Assembly: GCA_946183985.1 (NCBI GenBank)
Contig: CAMHDT010000006.1
Span: forward strand, 1 to 35,025
Direction: 5' to 3'
Length of the DNA: 35,025 nucleotides
Origin: an uncultured Prevotella sp.
GTDB lineage: Bacteria > Bacteroidota > Bacteroidia > Bacteroidales > Bacteroidaceae
Shown here: in pieces, positions 25,574 through 35,025 of the stretch
Layout of the letters: each line of letters begins with the position of its first letter
Numbering within the stretch: the stretch's first letter is position 1
Program-made: the position numbers and the translations under genes
The notes under the pieces: model-generated
The model's input: the letters and a program-made list of their open reading frames with translations, nothing else
The model's database searches: none
What the model was told of the DNA's origin: nothing

Positions 25574-28222
25574 TTACTTTTTGATTAATTTAACTTGAGA
25601 GTTTAGTCCGCTAGGAACCGGTTCCCACTGATTGTATAGTGTTTTCTTATAATTAATATCTACTACGTTTATCTCTTCCATTTTGCGCCATTTCACACCG
25701 CGACGGTCAAGGTCGCTGATGCGGTTGGCGGGCAGATTGGTCACTTCTATGCGAAGTTCGTTCTTGCCCTCCTTCAGGGTGCCGCGTGTGTCGAGCACGA
25801 ATGGAACACTCCATGCGCAGCCTACGAACTGTCCGTTGATATAGACACGTGCTGACTCGCGCACATCTCCCAGGTCAATCACCCAGTGGGCCGACGGCAC
25901 GTGCTTCTTGCTCATGGTGAAGGTGGTGGTGTAAATACCCGTACCCATCGTCACTTTTGTCTGTTCGTCCAAAGTTTCCCATGTCTGAAGTCTGTCAAGC
26001 CTGAAAGTCTTGTCCACAGTGGGGGCCTCTTCCGTGAATGATAGCGTCCATGGGCCGTTGAGTATGATCTCGCTGTATTTGTCGAACGGTGGTCTGTTGT
26101 GCAGACAGTTCGTGGGAATAGGCTCCATGAGTGAGCCGCCCATCTCAGTATTGTAGGTCTGCAATATCATCGACTCGCCGCTCTTCAGATTCACCACGAT
26201 GCCGTCTTCGTTATAGTTAGCCATGCGGATATCGCCATTCAGCGGGTTGAACCAGCGTGCTCCCTTAAAATCTACGGCCAGTGGAATGCGTGCGTTCACA
26301 TCGTTGGACTGCAAGTTGGCAATGAAATAGTGGTGGCCGTTGGCATTACTGCGGCGTATGGCTTTCAGACCGTAGTCGGCCTTCATCTTCTCGGCCTTGG
26401 CAAAGCGGGCCATGGCATCGGTGTTCTCACCATAGATAACCTTAGAGGCCAGTCGGTTGACTGTGCGTCTCAGTTCAGGCGTAATGGTGGTGCCCGTAGG
26501 TATGATGACAGCCTTGTAGCGTGTGCCGCCTTCAGTGACCAGCAGACCGGTGCGCTCGTCAATCTGCACCTTGTCCAGCAACTGGTCGCTGATGTAGTCG
26601 CAGTCGTAGCCAGCGCGGTCTATAGCCAATATGCTGTTGATGAACTCTGGGGCCAGTTTACCCATAGCGTGGATGGAGAATTGCATGAGCAGTTTGCCCG
26701 TATTCTTCTTCCACATGTCGTGCACGGGCAGATAGACGAGGAAGTCGTTGTCGGGCTGTCCCATCTGCAGGAAACTCTGACAGCGGGTCACGTAGTCCAT
26801 GAAATAGGGGGCGTCGCGCCAGATGCTGTTAGTGGGACTCATGTCGATAGAGGCATAGAACTTCCATCCTGGCCACTCATCATCCTTTGGCGAATAGCAT
26901 GTGCCATGGAAGTACATGTGGTTGACACCGGCGCAGAACATCAGGTCGATGTCGGGCTTGAGTTGCGACAGCGAGGTGCGGAAGTGCTCGGTGAGCCATG
27001 TGAAGGTCTCGCTCGAGGTATATGGCTTTCCGCAGACATGTGCTGCCGATGGTGCATACTTCAGCATGGAGAAGTCGGAGTCGTTCTTGCGTGTCTTGCC
27101 AGGATCTTGTCTGAGGCCCTTGATGTTGAACTCAGAGAGACCGAAGCCTTCAATCTCAGGGATGTCAACAGCGGCATAGCAGTCAATGAGGTTGGCTGGT
27201 GAACCGTGAGCCTGGTTGCGGGTGACGGCTCCGTGTCTGTGTGCCCATGCTGTCCACTGCTGTGTAAAGTTCTCCAGAAGCAGGTCGCCCAGGGTCTCGC
27301 GGTAGTCGCTGAGCACTTTTGGCTCGTAGGCCATCAACTCAGGCAGGTGTTCCTCCAGTTTATAACCGCGCCGGCTCTCAAACTCCTTGAGCAGCGATGG
27401 TGTCCATGTGGCGTCGGCCACCTCATACGAGTCGTTGAAGAAGGTGTGAGGGTAGGGCGTATGGGTGCGCTCGAAAGCCTGCTCAATGTGGCGCAGATAA
27501 TTGGCCACGGCATTGCGGTCGAAGTGGTCGATGACCAGTCCCTCGCCTCCAGGAGCAGCACGTTTGACGCGCATCACACCGTATTTGATGTAGATGGCGA
27601 TAACCTTTTGCGGACCTTGTCCTGAATAAGGCTTGGCAAATGACAGGTGATAAACGCCCTCAGGCTTTTTCTCCACCTGTGCGGTGATGTCTGTGGCTTT
27701 GCCATCAGCCATATATAGCATCACCTTTTCCAGGAAAGCGTTCTTTGCATCCTTCTCTGAAGGCGAGAGGTCTATGGTGGTCTCATCACCTGTAAGGGAC
27801 TTCTCTACGAACACAGCCTTGCAGGCACTTTCTTTCAAGGGCACCCACGGTCCGCCAAAGGGCCATCCTGTGCCTGTAGCCATATCGGTTTCGATGCCGT
27901 TGCGCCCGGCCTGTGCCTCTGTATATTGCAACATCTGCATCCACTTGTCAGAGAGGTAGTCAATGTTGTTGGCATCATTGCCTTGTACACCATAGAGCGG
28001 CGTAATCTCCACAGCACCAATTCCATGGCTGGCATATTGTCGCAGGTTCCACTGTAGGTTCTCTTTGTCTACAGCCGATCCCAGCCACCACCATCGTGTG
28101 CCGGGCTTGGCTTCACGCGTCACCGTTGGCCACGACTGTGCTTCAGCGGGGCTGTATGATAACTGACATGTGATCAATGATAAGCCTATCACCAACCATT
28201 TGTATGATGCTGTCTTCTTCAT
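25574..28222 (-). CDS. GH106-like alpha-L-rhamnosidase, exported
   Basis: An 882-residue protein with a signal peptide (residues 1-28, ending SPAEAQS). The N-terminal catalytic region opens with KPGTRWWWLGSAVDKENLQW, then GIGAVEITPLYG and ATGTGWPFGGPWVP, the pattern of GH106 rhamnosidases from pectin-degrading Bacteroides. Later pieces are FNDSYEVADATWT, GLSEFNIKGL and MFCAGVNHMYFHGTCYSP. The C-terminal 150 residues form a galactose-binding-like beta-sandwich (WVIDLGDVRESARVYINGQF). It removes rhamnose from rhamnogalacturonan or related glycans in the periplasm. It follows the SGNH esterase gene by 20 bases. The exact linkage specificity is not predictable. Confidence 0.88.
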   Translation of the reverse strand: MKKTASYKWLVIGLSLITCQLSYSPAEAQSWPTVTREAKPGTRWWWLGSAVDKENLQWNLRQYASHGIGAVEITPLYGVQGNDANNIDYLSDKWMQMLQYTEAQAGRNGIETDMATGTGWPFGGPWVPLKESACKAVFVEKSLTGDETTIDLSPSEKDAKNAFLEKVMLYMADGKATDITAQVEKKPEGVYHLSFAKPYSGQGPQKVIAIYIKYGVMRVKRAAPGGEGLVIDHFDRNAVANYLRHIEQAFERTHTPYPHTFFNDSYEVADATWTPSLLKEFESRRGYKLEEHLPELMAYEPKVLSDYRETLGDLLLENFTQQWTAWAHRHGAVTRNQAHGSPANLIDCYAAVDIPEIEGFGLSEFNIKGLRQDPGKTRKNDSDFSMLKYAPSAAHVCGKPYTSSETFTWLTEHFRTSLSQLKPDIDLMFCAGVNHMYFHGTCYSPKDDEWPGWKFYASIDMSPTNSIWRDAPYFMDYVTRCQSFLQMGQPDNDFLVYLPVHDMWKKNTGKLLMQFSIHAMGKLAPEFINSILAIDRAGYDCDYISDQLLDKVQIDERTGLLVTEGGTRYKAVIIPTGTTITPELRRTVNRLASKVIYGENTDAMARFAKAEKMKADYGLKAIRRSNANGHHYFIANLQSNDVNARIPLAVDFKGARWFNPLNGDIRMANYNEDGIVVNLKSGESMILQTYNTEMGGSLMEPIPTNCLHNRPPFDKYSEIILNGPWTLSFTEEAPTVDKTFRLDRLQTWETLDEQTKVTMGTGIYTTTFTMSKKHVPSAHWVIDLGDVRESARVYINGQFVGCAWSVPFVLDTRGTLKEGKNELRIEVTNLPANRISDLDRRGVKWRKMEEINVVDINYKKTLYNQWEPVPSGLNSQVKLIKK

Positions 28223-28242
28223 GTTCTATTTCTCTCTGTCAC

Positions 28243-29475
28243 TTAGTTGCCGTCGGGTTTTACGATCTCTACGATTCTTGCAGGTGCCCACTGGAAGGTT
28301 TTCCAGTCGTCGGGCTGGGCGGGGTCGAAATCCTGCCACTCGGGACGCAGGTACTGCACGATGGGCAGGTTCTGCTGCTTCATGCCCATGACCACGCACT
28401 TGGCAACCTCATAGGCACCATAGGGATTGAAGTGGGTGTTGTCTTCCAACTTGCGGCCGTACATCTCTTCCGGATAGTGCACCAGTGCGCGTTTGGAGTC
28501 CTCGTAGCCCAATGCCTCGAAGAGCACCTTGGTTGATGCGTTTAAGTCAATGACGGGCACATTCTCCTTCTCTGCCACCATCTTCATGGCTGCGGGGAAG
28601 TCTCCATGAGTGTTGCGCAGGGTCTTGTGGTCATCGTTGAAGGCGCGGCGCTGCGTGGGTGTGCAGAACACGATGGTGGCTTCCTTGGCACGCACCTGGT
28701 CGACGAATATCTTCAACTGGTACTGATAGTGGTACCAAGCGCCATCGCCCGGGCGTTTTTCTTTCTCGTCGTTATGGCCGAACTCCACAAACACATAGTC
28801 GCCTTTCTTCAGCGTGGTTAATATCTTGTCCAGTCGATAGGAACCGATAAATGTGCGGGCGGTCAGTCCACTCTCGGCATGATTGCTGATGGCCACCTCG
28901 GGGCCGAACCAGCGCGTGATCATCTGTCCCCACGAAGCCCAGGGCTCGTTGTTCTGGTCTACCACTGTGGAGTTGCCGCAGAGGTAGATGGTAGGCACGT
29001 TGGCCGGCTCTATATGGATGCTCTTTACGGCGGGCATCGGCCCGTTGAACTCCAGTGTCAGACGGTTGTCCCATGCTAGGTAGTTCTTCTCACGATCCTT
29101 GATCTTCACTCTCTTGCCTTCCTCAATGTAGGGCGAGCGTTTGTTCACCACGAAGGTCACCTCCTGTGTGTCCTTGGCCTTGGCCGTCACAATATTGTCC
29201 ATCATCAGTCGGCGCCCCTCGGCACGCACGGTGGTATTGCTGTTTTTCTTGCCACCCAGCACCACCTTGACCAGATAGTTGCCGTCGTCTACTTTGACGC
29301 TCCAATAGAAGGGCTCCGTAGGCTTTTTCTTGTCGGGAGCAGGCAGCACATCATAGCCATAACCTGCCTCGTCTGTATATACAGGCTGGGGCTTGGTCAG
29401 GTCAAAGTCGAATGTCTGTGCCAGAATTGGCATGGGGACAATGCCCAGAATCATCAAAAACAGTTTCTTCATCAT
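28243..29475 (-). CDS. Rhamnogalacturonan acetylesterase-like SGNH hydrolase (CE12 type)
   Basis: A 410-residue protein. The start at 29475 (MMKKLFLMILGIVPMPILAQ) gives a signal peptide; the longer frame crosses the promoter and was rejected. After an N-terminal beta-sandwich of about 140 residues (FDFDLTKPQPVYTDEAGYGY, with DDGNYLVKVVLGG) comes an SGNH domain: block I IYLCGNSTVVDQ, block III YVFVEFGHNDEKEKRPGD, block V EDNTHFNPYGAYEVAK. This matches rhamnogalacturonan acetylesterases, which remove acetyl groups from the pectin backbone and so help the adjacent rhamnosidase. First gene of the unit with GH106 and the His-rich protein. Confidence 0.9.
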   Translation of the reverse strand: MMKKLFLMILGIVPMPILAQTFDFDLTKPQPVYTDEAGYGYDVLPAPDKKKPTEPFYWSVKVDDGNYLVKVVLGGKKNSNTTVRAEGRRLMMDNIVTAKAKDTQEVTFVVNKRSPYIEEGKRVKIKDREKNYLAWDNRLTLEFNGPMPAVKSIHIEPANVPTIYLCGNSTVVDQNNEPWASWGQMITRWFGPEVAISNHAESGLTARTFIGSYRLDKILTTLKKGDYVFVEFGHNDEKEKRPGDGAWYHYQYQLKIFVDQVRAKEATIVFCTPTQRRAFNDDHKTLRNTHGDFPAAMKMVAEKENVPVIDLNASTKVLFEALGYEDSKRALVHYPEEMYGRKLEDNTHFNPYGAYEVAKCVVMGMKQQNLPIVQYLRPEWQDFDPAQPDDWKTFQWAPARIVEIVKPDGN

Positions 29476-29537
29476 TTTCAATTGTTTAATAAGTAGTTTG
29501 TTTTGCAGGTATTTTCCTGTTGTGGTTTTTAACTTTG

Positions 29538-29568
29538 CAAAGATACAAAAAAATAAGTCATGTTGCAA
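29538..29568 (-). promoter_or_regulatory. Promoter of the pectin esterase/rhamnosidase unit
   Basis: On the minus strand TATCTTTG (complement of 29538-29545) with TTG (complement of 29566-29568) 20 bp upstream. The start codon follows about 62 bases later. Confidence 0.75.
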
Positions 29569-29661
29569 TAATTTAACGCCTATTTTTTGTTAAAGTGACA
29601 TTTTTCTTGACACTTTCGAGAGTAGCGTTTTATCTTTTATGAAAAATTAGTACCCAAACTC

Positions 29662-29692
29662 TTGCAAAACGCCCTCGAATTTATTATCTTTG
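29662..29692 (+). promoter_or_regulatory. Orphan promoter pointing into a gene-free region
   Basis: TTG at 29662-29664, a 20-bp spacer, then TATCTTTG at 29685-29692: as good a match as any promoter here. Downstream are only a 15-codon frame (ATG at 29699, stop 29744-29746, MKGAAGASGSDDGIG), a small GGAGC/GCTCC hairpin and palindrome A. The next gene starts 550 bases on and has its own promoter. Confidence 0.6.
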
Positions 29693-29741
29693 TAAAAAAT
29701 GAAAGGTGCGGCAGGAGCAAGCGGCTCCGATGATGGCATCG

Positions 29742-29880
29742 GATGACACAATGACGCATTTGACATAAAAAAACAAAGACTTTTCGCGTACCGCGCACAC
29801 CAGCGCATGTGTATTAAGAGGAACACGGTACGCGTGAGATTTTTAATAAATAATGTGTCATATATGTCAATAGTGTCATT
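29742..29880. repeat. Nested palindromic element A
   Basis: The outer arms are built from TGACA-containing units spaced 8-9 bases (left 29744-29766; right, read on the complement, TGACACTAT, TGACATATA, TGACACATT). The inner arms CGCGTACCG (29785-29793) and CGGTACGCG (29826-29834) are perfect complements. The right inner arm is followed by TGAGATTTTTAATAA. No coding potential. Confidence 0.8.
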
Positions 29881-29901
29881 CTATATAATAAATTATCTAG
29901 T

Positions 29902-30007
29902 AAGTACTATAGACCATATCATAAGTACCATAGATAATTTCATAAGTGCCATCGTTACGAAAGAAAGTGCCATAGATACGAGGTGAAAGTGCCATCGTTT
30001 TGAGGTG
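29902..30007. repeat. Five direct repeats of 21-22 bp between palindromes A and B
   Basis: AAGTRCYATMGW begins at 29902, 29923, 29944, 29965 and 29987 (periods 21, 21, 21, 22). The first halves of the units are well conserved and the second halves vary. Confidence 0.85.
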
Positions 30008-30020
30008 TGTCATAGGACAG

Positions 30021-30130
30021 AGAGTAACAGAGGTAACAGAAGATTTCCAAGATTCCTTGCGTACCGCACGCGCGCGATACGCGTGAATATTTTTTATAAT
30101 TCCTCTGTTACTACTGTTACTCTGTTACTT
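30021..30130. repeat. Nested palindromic element B
   Basis: The outer arms carry GTAACAG-type 8-9-mers (two on the left at 30021-30040; three on the complement of 30103-30130). The inner arms, 30059-30067 (GCGTACCGC) and 30074-30082 (GCGATACGC), pair at 8 of 9 positions around a 6-base loop. Core flanks match element A: GCGTACCGC on the left, and TACGCGTGA followed by an ATTTTT tract on the right. Confidence 0.8.
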
Positions 30131-30225
30131 ATTATAAAGCGTAAATACCCCGATGCTTTAGTTGCCGTTGAGGGACTATCGCGTTAAATTATATGAAATG
30201 TTGCGTGCATCTGCGGAAAAAGTCG

Positions 30226-30233
30226 TAACTTTG
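30226..30233 (+). promoter_or_regulatory. Promoter -7 box for the Fur-family gene
   Basis: TAACTTTG fits TAnnTTTG; the nearest TTG upstream (30201-30203) is 22 bp away, slightly long. The ATG follows 11 bases later. Confidence 0.6.
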
Positions 30234-30244
30234 TACCTTGGTTT

Positions 30245-32034
<1,790 letters not shown>

Positions 32035-33405
32035 ATGGCACAAAAACCTTCAATTCCAAAGGGAACACGCGACTTCGGCCCTGTAGAGATGGCCAAGCGC
32101 AACTATATATTCAATACCATCCGTAGCGTGTATGAACTCTACGGATTCCAGCAGATTGAGACCCCCGCGCAGGAGACCCTTCAGACCCTGATGGGTAAGT
32201 ACGGCGAGGAGGGCGACAAACTGCTCTTTAAGATTCTGAACTCTGGCGACTACCTCTCGAAGATTGAGGATAGCGAACTGACCGAGCGCAACACGCTCCG
32301 TCTGGCTTCTAAGATATGCGAAAAAGGTCTGCGCTACGACCTCACCGTGCCCTTCGCCCGCTATGTGGTGATGCACCGCGAGGAATTGCAACTGCCATTC
32401 AAGCGTTATCAGGTGCAGCCCGTGTGGCGTGCCGACCGTCCGCAGAAAGGCCGTTATCGTGAGTTCTATCAGTTTGACGGCGATGTGGTGGGCTCTGACT
32501 CCCTGCTCAACGAGGTGGAACTGATGCAGATTGTCGATACGGTATTCACCCGTTTCGGTGTACGTGTGCAGATCAAGATCAACAACCGCAAGATCCTGAC
32601 TGGTATCGCTGAGGTTATTGGTGCTGCCGATATGATTGTAGATATCACCGTGGCCATTGACAAACTCGACAAGATTGGTATCGACAATGTGAATGCCGAA
32701 CTGCGCGAGGACGGACTGACCGACGAGCAGATACAGAAATTGCAGCCTATCATCATGCTCGAGGGCACTAACGAAGAGAAACTCAACATCATCGCCGAGG
32801 TACTTGCCTCCAGCGAGACCGGCCTCAAAGGCGTGGAGGAGATTAGAACTATCCTCTCACTTCTTACCTCTAACCTCTCACCTCTGAACAACGAGATTCA
32901 ACTTGACCTGACCCTGGCCCGCGGCCTCAGTTACTACACCGGTGCTATCTTTGAGGTGAAAGCCCTCGACACGCCTATGGGCTCTATCTCTGGTGGTGGT
33001 CGTTACGACAACCTCACGGGCATCTTCGGCATGCCTGGCCTCTCAGGTGTAGGCATCTCATTCGGCGTTGACCGTATCTACGATGTGCTGAACGCCCTTG
33101 ACCTCTATCCAAAGGATTCGCTTCAGACCACACAGGTGCTCTTCATCAACTTCGGCGAACAAGAGACGGCCTATTGCCTGCCTATTGTGGCTAAGGTGCG
33201 TCAGGCTGGCATCAGGGCAGAGTTCTATCCCGACGGTGCAAAGATGAAGAAACAGATGTCGTATGCCAATGCCAAGCAGATACCATTCGTAGTGCTGGCC
33301 GGTGAAAGCGAGATGGCAGCAGGAAAGGTGACGCTGAAAAACATGGCCACTGGCGAACAGGCTCTTGTGAACACAGAGGAACTAATCAACACTATCAATA
33401 AATGA
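32035..33405 (+). CDS. hisS: Histidyl-tRNA synthetase
   Basis: A 456-residue class II synthetase. Motif 1 region (KGTRDFGP), motif 2 ([19 protein letters not shown]), the histidine motif [15 protein letters not shown] and motif 3 ([10 protein letters not shown]) are present, and the anticodon-binding domain is complete. The stretch [19 protein letters not shown] just before LDLTLARG is encoded by a heptamer array (32849-32883), so this variable loop may have been made or replaced by repeat DNA. It overlaps the following esterase gene by four bases. Confidence 0.96.
   Translation: MAQKPSIPKGTRDFGPVEMAKRNYIFNTIRSVYELYGFQQIETPAQETLQTLMGKYGEEGDKLLFKILNSGDYLSKIEDSELTERNTLRLASKICEKGLRYDLTVPFARYVVMHREELQLPFKRYQVQPVWRADRPQKGRYREFYQFDGDVVGSDSLLNEVELMQIVDTVFTRFGVRVQIKINNRKILTGIAEVIGAADMIVDITVAIDKLDKIGIDNVNAELREDGLTDEQIQKLQPIIMLEGTNEEKLNIIAEVLASSETGLKGVEEIRTILSLLTSNLSPLNNEIQLDLTLARGLSYYTGAIFEVKALDTPMGSISGGGRYDNLTGIFGMPGLSGVGISFGVDRIYDVLNALDLYPKDSLQTTQVLFINFGEQETAYCLPIVAKVRQAGIRAEFYPDGAKMKKQMSYANAKQIPFVVLAGESEMAAGKVTLKNMATGEQALVNTEELINTINK
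32849..32883. repeat. Heptamer array CTNACCT inside hisS
   Basis: Five 7-bp units in a row: CTATCCT, CTCACTT, CTTACCT, CTAACCT and CTCACCT. The reading frame is kept through all of them. Confidence 0.8.
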
Positions 33406-34403
33406 AACAAGCCAAACTACTTGCCTTGCTGATGGCCGTCATGCTGGTCTGCACCTCAGCCACCGACAAGAAGACAACAACCATCTTCATCATTGGCGAT
33501 TCTACTGCTGCCAACAAGGATATTTCACATGGCAAGCAGGAGCGCGGATGGGGCATGGCGCTGCAATGCTACTTCGATGACAATATCGTAGTAGACAATC
33601 ATGCTGTGAATGGTCGCTCTTCGCTTTCGTTTATCAATGAAGGACGATGGGACAAGGTGTTGGAAAAGATGCGTCCGGGCGACTATGTCATTATCCAGTT
33701 CGGTCATAACGACGAGAAACCCAAGGCCGACCGCCATACCGATCCTGGTTCTACATTCGATTATAACCTTGCAAAGTTTGTGCGTGAGACACGCGAGAAA
33801 GGTGGCATTCCAGTGCTGATGAACTGTGTGGTCCGCCGTAATTTCTTTGTTAATGCTCCAGAGAATGATGATGATGAGAAACTGCGCACCACGACATTCA
33901 AGGATGGCGTGAAGATGATAGAGGGAGACTCGCTCATTGACACCCACGGCCTCTATCGTGTTGCTCCACGCGATGTGGCAAAGCGCATGAATGTGCATTT
34001 CGTTGATGCGAACCAGATAACCCATGACTTGGAGCAGGGACTTGGTACCGAGGCTTCGAAGAAACTGCACATGTGGTTCAAGCCGGGCGAGGAGCCCTCT
34101 GTGCCCGATGGTCGTCAGGATAATACGCACTACAATGTATATGGCGCACATGTCGTGGCCAAGTTGCTTGCCGATGCGCTTTGCGAGGAGATACCCCTGC
34201 TCGGCAAGTATCGTGTTGATGCCGACATCACCGTAGACCGCAAGGGTAGGGGTGACTATCTGAGCCTGCAACAGGCCCTTGACCATGTTGATCAGAGCAA
34301 ACCATGCGTCATTCAGGTGTTAGGAGGGCAATGGACTAAACCACAATTGCCTAAGAAGTCTAAAGTGCAGATAGTGCTGCGCGAGGATGCCGGATGGAAG
34401 TGA
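33402..34403 (+). CDS. Rhamnogalacturonan acetylesterase-like SGNH hydrolase with truncated pectinesterase-like tail
   Basis: A 333-residue exported protein (hydrophobic N-terminus [16 protein letters not shown]). The SGNH domain has block [14 protein letters not shown], block [15 protein letters not shown] and block [16 protein letters not shown] at about residues 245-260, typical of CE12. The final 55 residues ([20 protein letters not shown], then [10 protein letters not shown]) look like the first strands of a CE8 pectin methylesterase, which normally continues for about 250 residues; here the frame ends at TGA 34401-34403 and no continuation lies downstream. Fourth gene after fur-purA-hisS, an odd place for a glycan esterase. 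Confidence 0.85.
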   Translation: MKQAKLLALLMAVMLVCTSATDKKTTTIFIIGDSTAANKDISHGKQERGWGMALQCYFDDNIVVDNHAVNGRSSLSFINEGRWDKVLEKMRPGDYVIIQFGHNDEKPKADRHTDPGSTFDYNLAKFVRETREKGGIPVLMNCVVRRNFFVNAPENDDDEKLRTTTFKDGVKMIEGDSLIDTHGLYRVAPRDVAKRMNVHFVDANQITHDLEQGLGTEASKKLHMWFKPGEEPSVPDGRQDNTHYNVYGAHVVAKLLADALCEEIPLLGKYRVDADITVDRKGRGDYLSLQQALDHVDQSKPCVIQVLGGQWTKPQLPKKSKVQIVLREDAGWK

Positions 34404-34429
34404 TAAAAAAGACATTGTATAAATTGTGT

Positions 34430-34465
34430 AATAAATCCCGCTAATATTTGTGGGATTTATTTTTT
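34430..34465 (+). terminator. Rho-independent terminator after the esterase gene
   Basis: A perfect 10-bp stem, AATAAATCCC (34430-34439) and GGGATTTATT (34452-34461), with a 12-base loop, followed by TTTT. The next gene's -33 box lies in the loop. Confidence 0.85.
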
Positions 34466-34478
34466 ATCCCTATCTTTG
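34447..34478 (+). promoter_or_regulatory. Rubrerythrin promoter embedded in the terminator
   Basis: TTTG at 34447-34450 and TATCTTTG at 34471-34478, spacer 20 bp. The -33 box is in the loop of the upstream terminator hairpin and its right arm is in the spacer. Confidence 0.75.
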
Positions 34479-34526
34479 CAAAGAATAAAAAACGAACCAA
34501 TAACTCTTAATAAATTAGTAAAAGTC

Positions 34527-35025
34527 ATGAAGAAAAAGTTTATTTGCGCCGTTTGTGGATATATCTATGAAGGCGACGCCGCTCCTGAGAAGTGCCCCAT
34601 TTGTAAGGCTCCTGCCTCGAAGTTCTCAGAATTGAAGGATGATGCTGATATGACCTATGCTACCGTTCATAAGATTGGCGACGGTAAGCCCGAGGGTGTT
34701 AGCGAAGAGATGATTGAGGACCTGCGTGCACACTACAACGGTGAGTGCAGCGAGGTTGGCATGTATCTGGCAATGGCCCGTCAGGCCGACCGCGAGGGTT
34801 ATCCCGAGATCGCAGAGGCGTTCAAGCGCTATGCTTTCGAGGAGGCCGACCATGCTTCTCGCTTTGCTGAACTGCTGGGCGAATGTGTGTGGGACACCAA
34901 GACCAATCTTGAGAAGCGTGCTGCTGCTGAAGCAGGTGCATGTGAGGACAAGTTCCGCATTGCCAAGAACGCCAAGGCTGCCGGCTTCGATGCTATCCAC
35001 GACACCGTTCATGAGATGGCAAAGG
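34527..35025 (+). CDS. Rubrerythrin with N-terminal rubredoxin-like domain (3' end outside window)
   Basis: The first 166 residues of a non-heme iron peroxidase. Residues 5-32 hold two CxxC pairs ([12 protein letters not shown] and KCPICKAP), a rubredoxin-type Fe(Cys)4 site at the N-terminus. The ferritin-like di-iron domain follows, with Glu/His ligands in [20 protein letters not shown] and [15 protein letters not shown]. The rubredoxin-first order is that of reverse rubrerythrins / NADH peroxidases, which reduce H2O2 in anaerobes. The start was set by the ATG 49 bases after the -7 box. The frame runs off the right edge. Confidence 0.9.
   Translation, partial: MKKKFICAVCGYIYEGDAAPEKCPICKAPASKFSELKDDADMTYATVHKIGDGKPEGVSEEMIEDLRAHYNGECSEVGMYLAMARQADREGYPEIAEAFKRYAFEEADHASRFAELLGECVWDTKTNLEKRAAAEAGACEDKFRIAKNAKAAGFDAIHDTVHEMAK

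Noticed and set aside
26330..27202. 290-codon frame opposite the GH106 gene
   Set aside because: Antisense shadow of a gene with clear motifs; no ribosome site or promoter.
29699..29746. 15-codon frame as a real peptide gene
   Set aside because: Too short to judge, low-complexity Gly/Ala/Ser content, and its stop is in the arm of palindrome A.
30005..30187. 60-codon frame over palindrome B
   Set aside because: It runs through both arms and the core of an inverted repeat; there is no ribosome site or plausible protein.

Overview
The window looks like a chromosomal segment of a Prevotella-type member of the Bacteroidales. The evidence is the recurrent Bacteroidetes -7 promoter box TAnnTTTG (about nine copies, most with a TTG or TTTG 19-20 bp upstream), few strong Shine-Dalgarno sites, a DUF3256 protein, a type IX-secretion-like C-terminal domain, an NHS-family nucleoside permease, and sodium-pump decarboxylase subunits with an OadG subunit fused to a lamin-tail-like domain. 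No rRNA, tRNA, CRISPR array, transposase or integrase gene was found.

Layout. (1) 1-3631, plus strand: end of an unknown gene, a 73-residue unknown protein, nucleoside permease, DUF151/UVR protein, rsmE, DUF3256 protein. (2) 3622-7000, minus strand: a tightly packed unit reading small T9SS-CTD protein, L,D-transpeptidase lipoprotein, ECF sigma factor, probable anti-sigma factor, Spy-like periplasmic protein; probably an envelope-stress and cell-wall operon. (3) 7074-9554, minus: mazG, a lipoprotein, rnz. (4) 9555-10312: a 0.75 kb gene-free region full of repeats. (5) 10313-17669, plus: valS, AspT/YidE-type transporter, then OadG-like, biotin carrier and beta subunits of a sodium-pumping decarboxylase with no carboxyltransferase gene beside them. 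(6) 17789-23854, minus: lon, tgt, LptF/LptG-type permease, DEAD-box helicase. (7) 23960-25377, plus: tRNA1(Val) methyltransferase and a nitrilase-family amidase. (8) 25374-29475, minus: SGNH esterase (CE12-like), GH106-like rhamnosidase and a His-rich micro membrane protein, pointing to rhamnogalacturonan (pectin) breakdown. (9) 29476-30244: a second repeat-rich gene-free region. (10) 30245-34403, plus: Fur-family regulator, purA, hisS, a second SGNH esterase with a truncated pectinesterase-like tail; then the start of a rubrerythrin at the window edge.

The most unusual content is non-coding. The two long gene-free regions share an architecture: arrays of 21-22 bp direct repeats followed by nested palindromes whose outer arms are themselves made of short repeats (TGACA- or GTAACAG-containing units). 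Two of the three palindromes share a GC-rich core (GCGTACCGC ... TACGCGTGA). Separately, short tandem arrays with 7-bp or 9-bp periods occupy the spacers of the decarboxylase operon, often beginning at the stop codon of the upstream gene, and matching heptamer arrays are embedded in frame inside valS and hisS. These look like repeat families that spread between genes and sometimes into coding sequence. No function can be assigned from the sequence alone.
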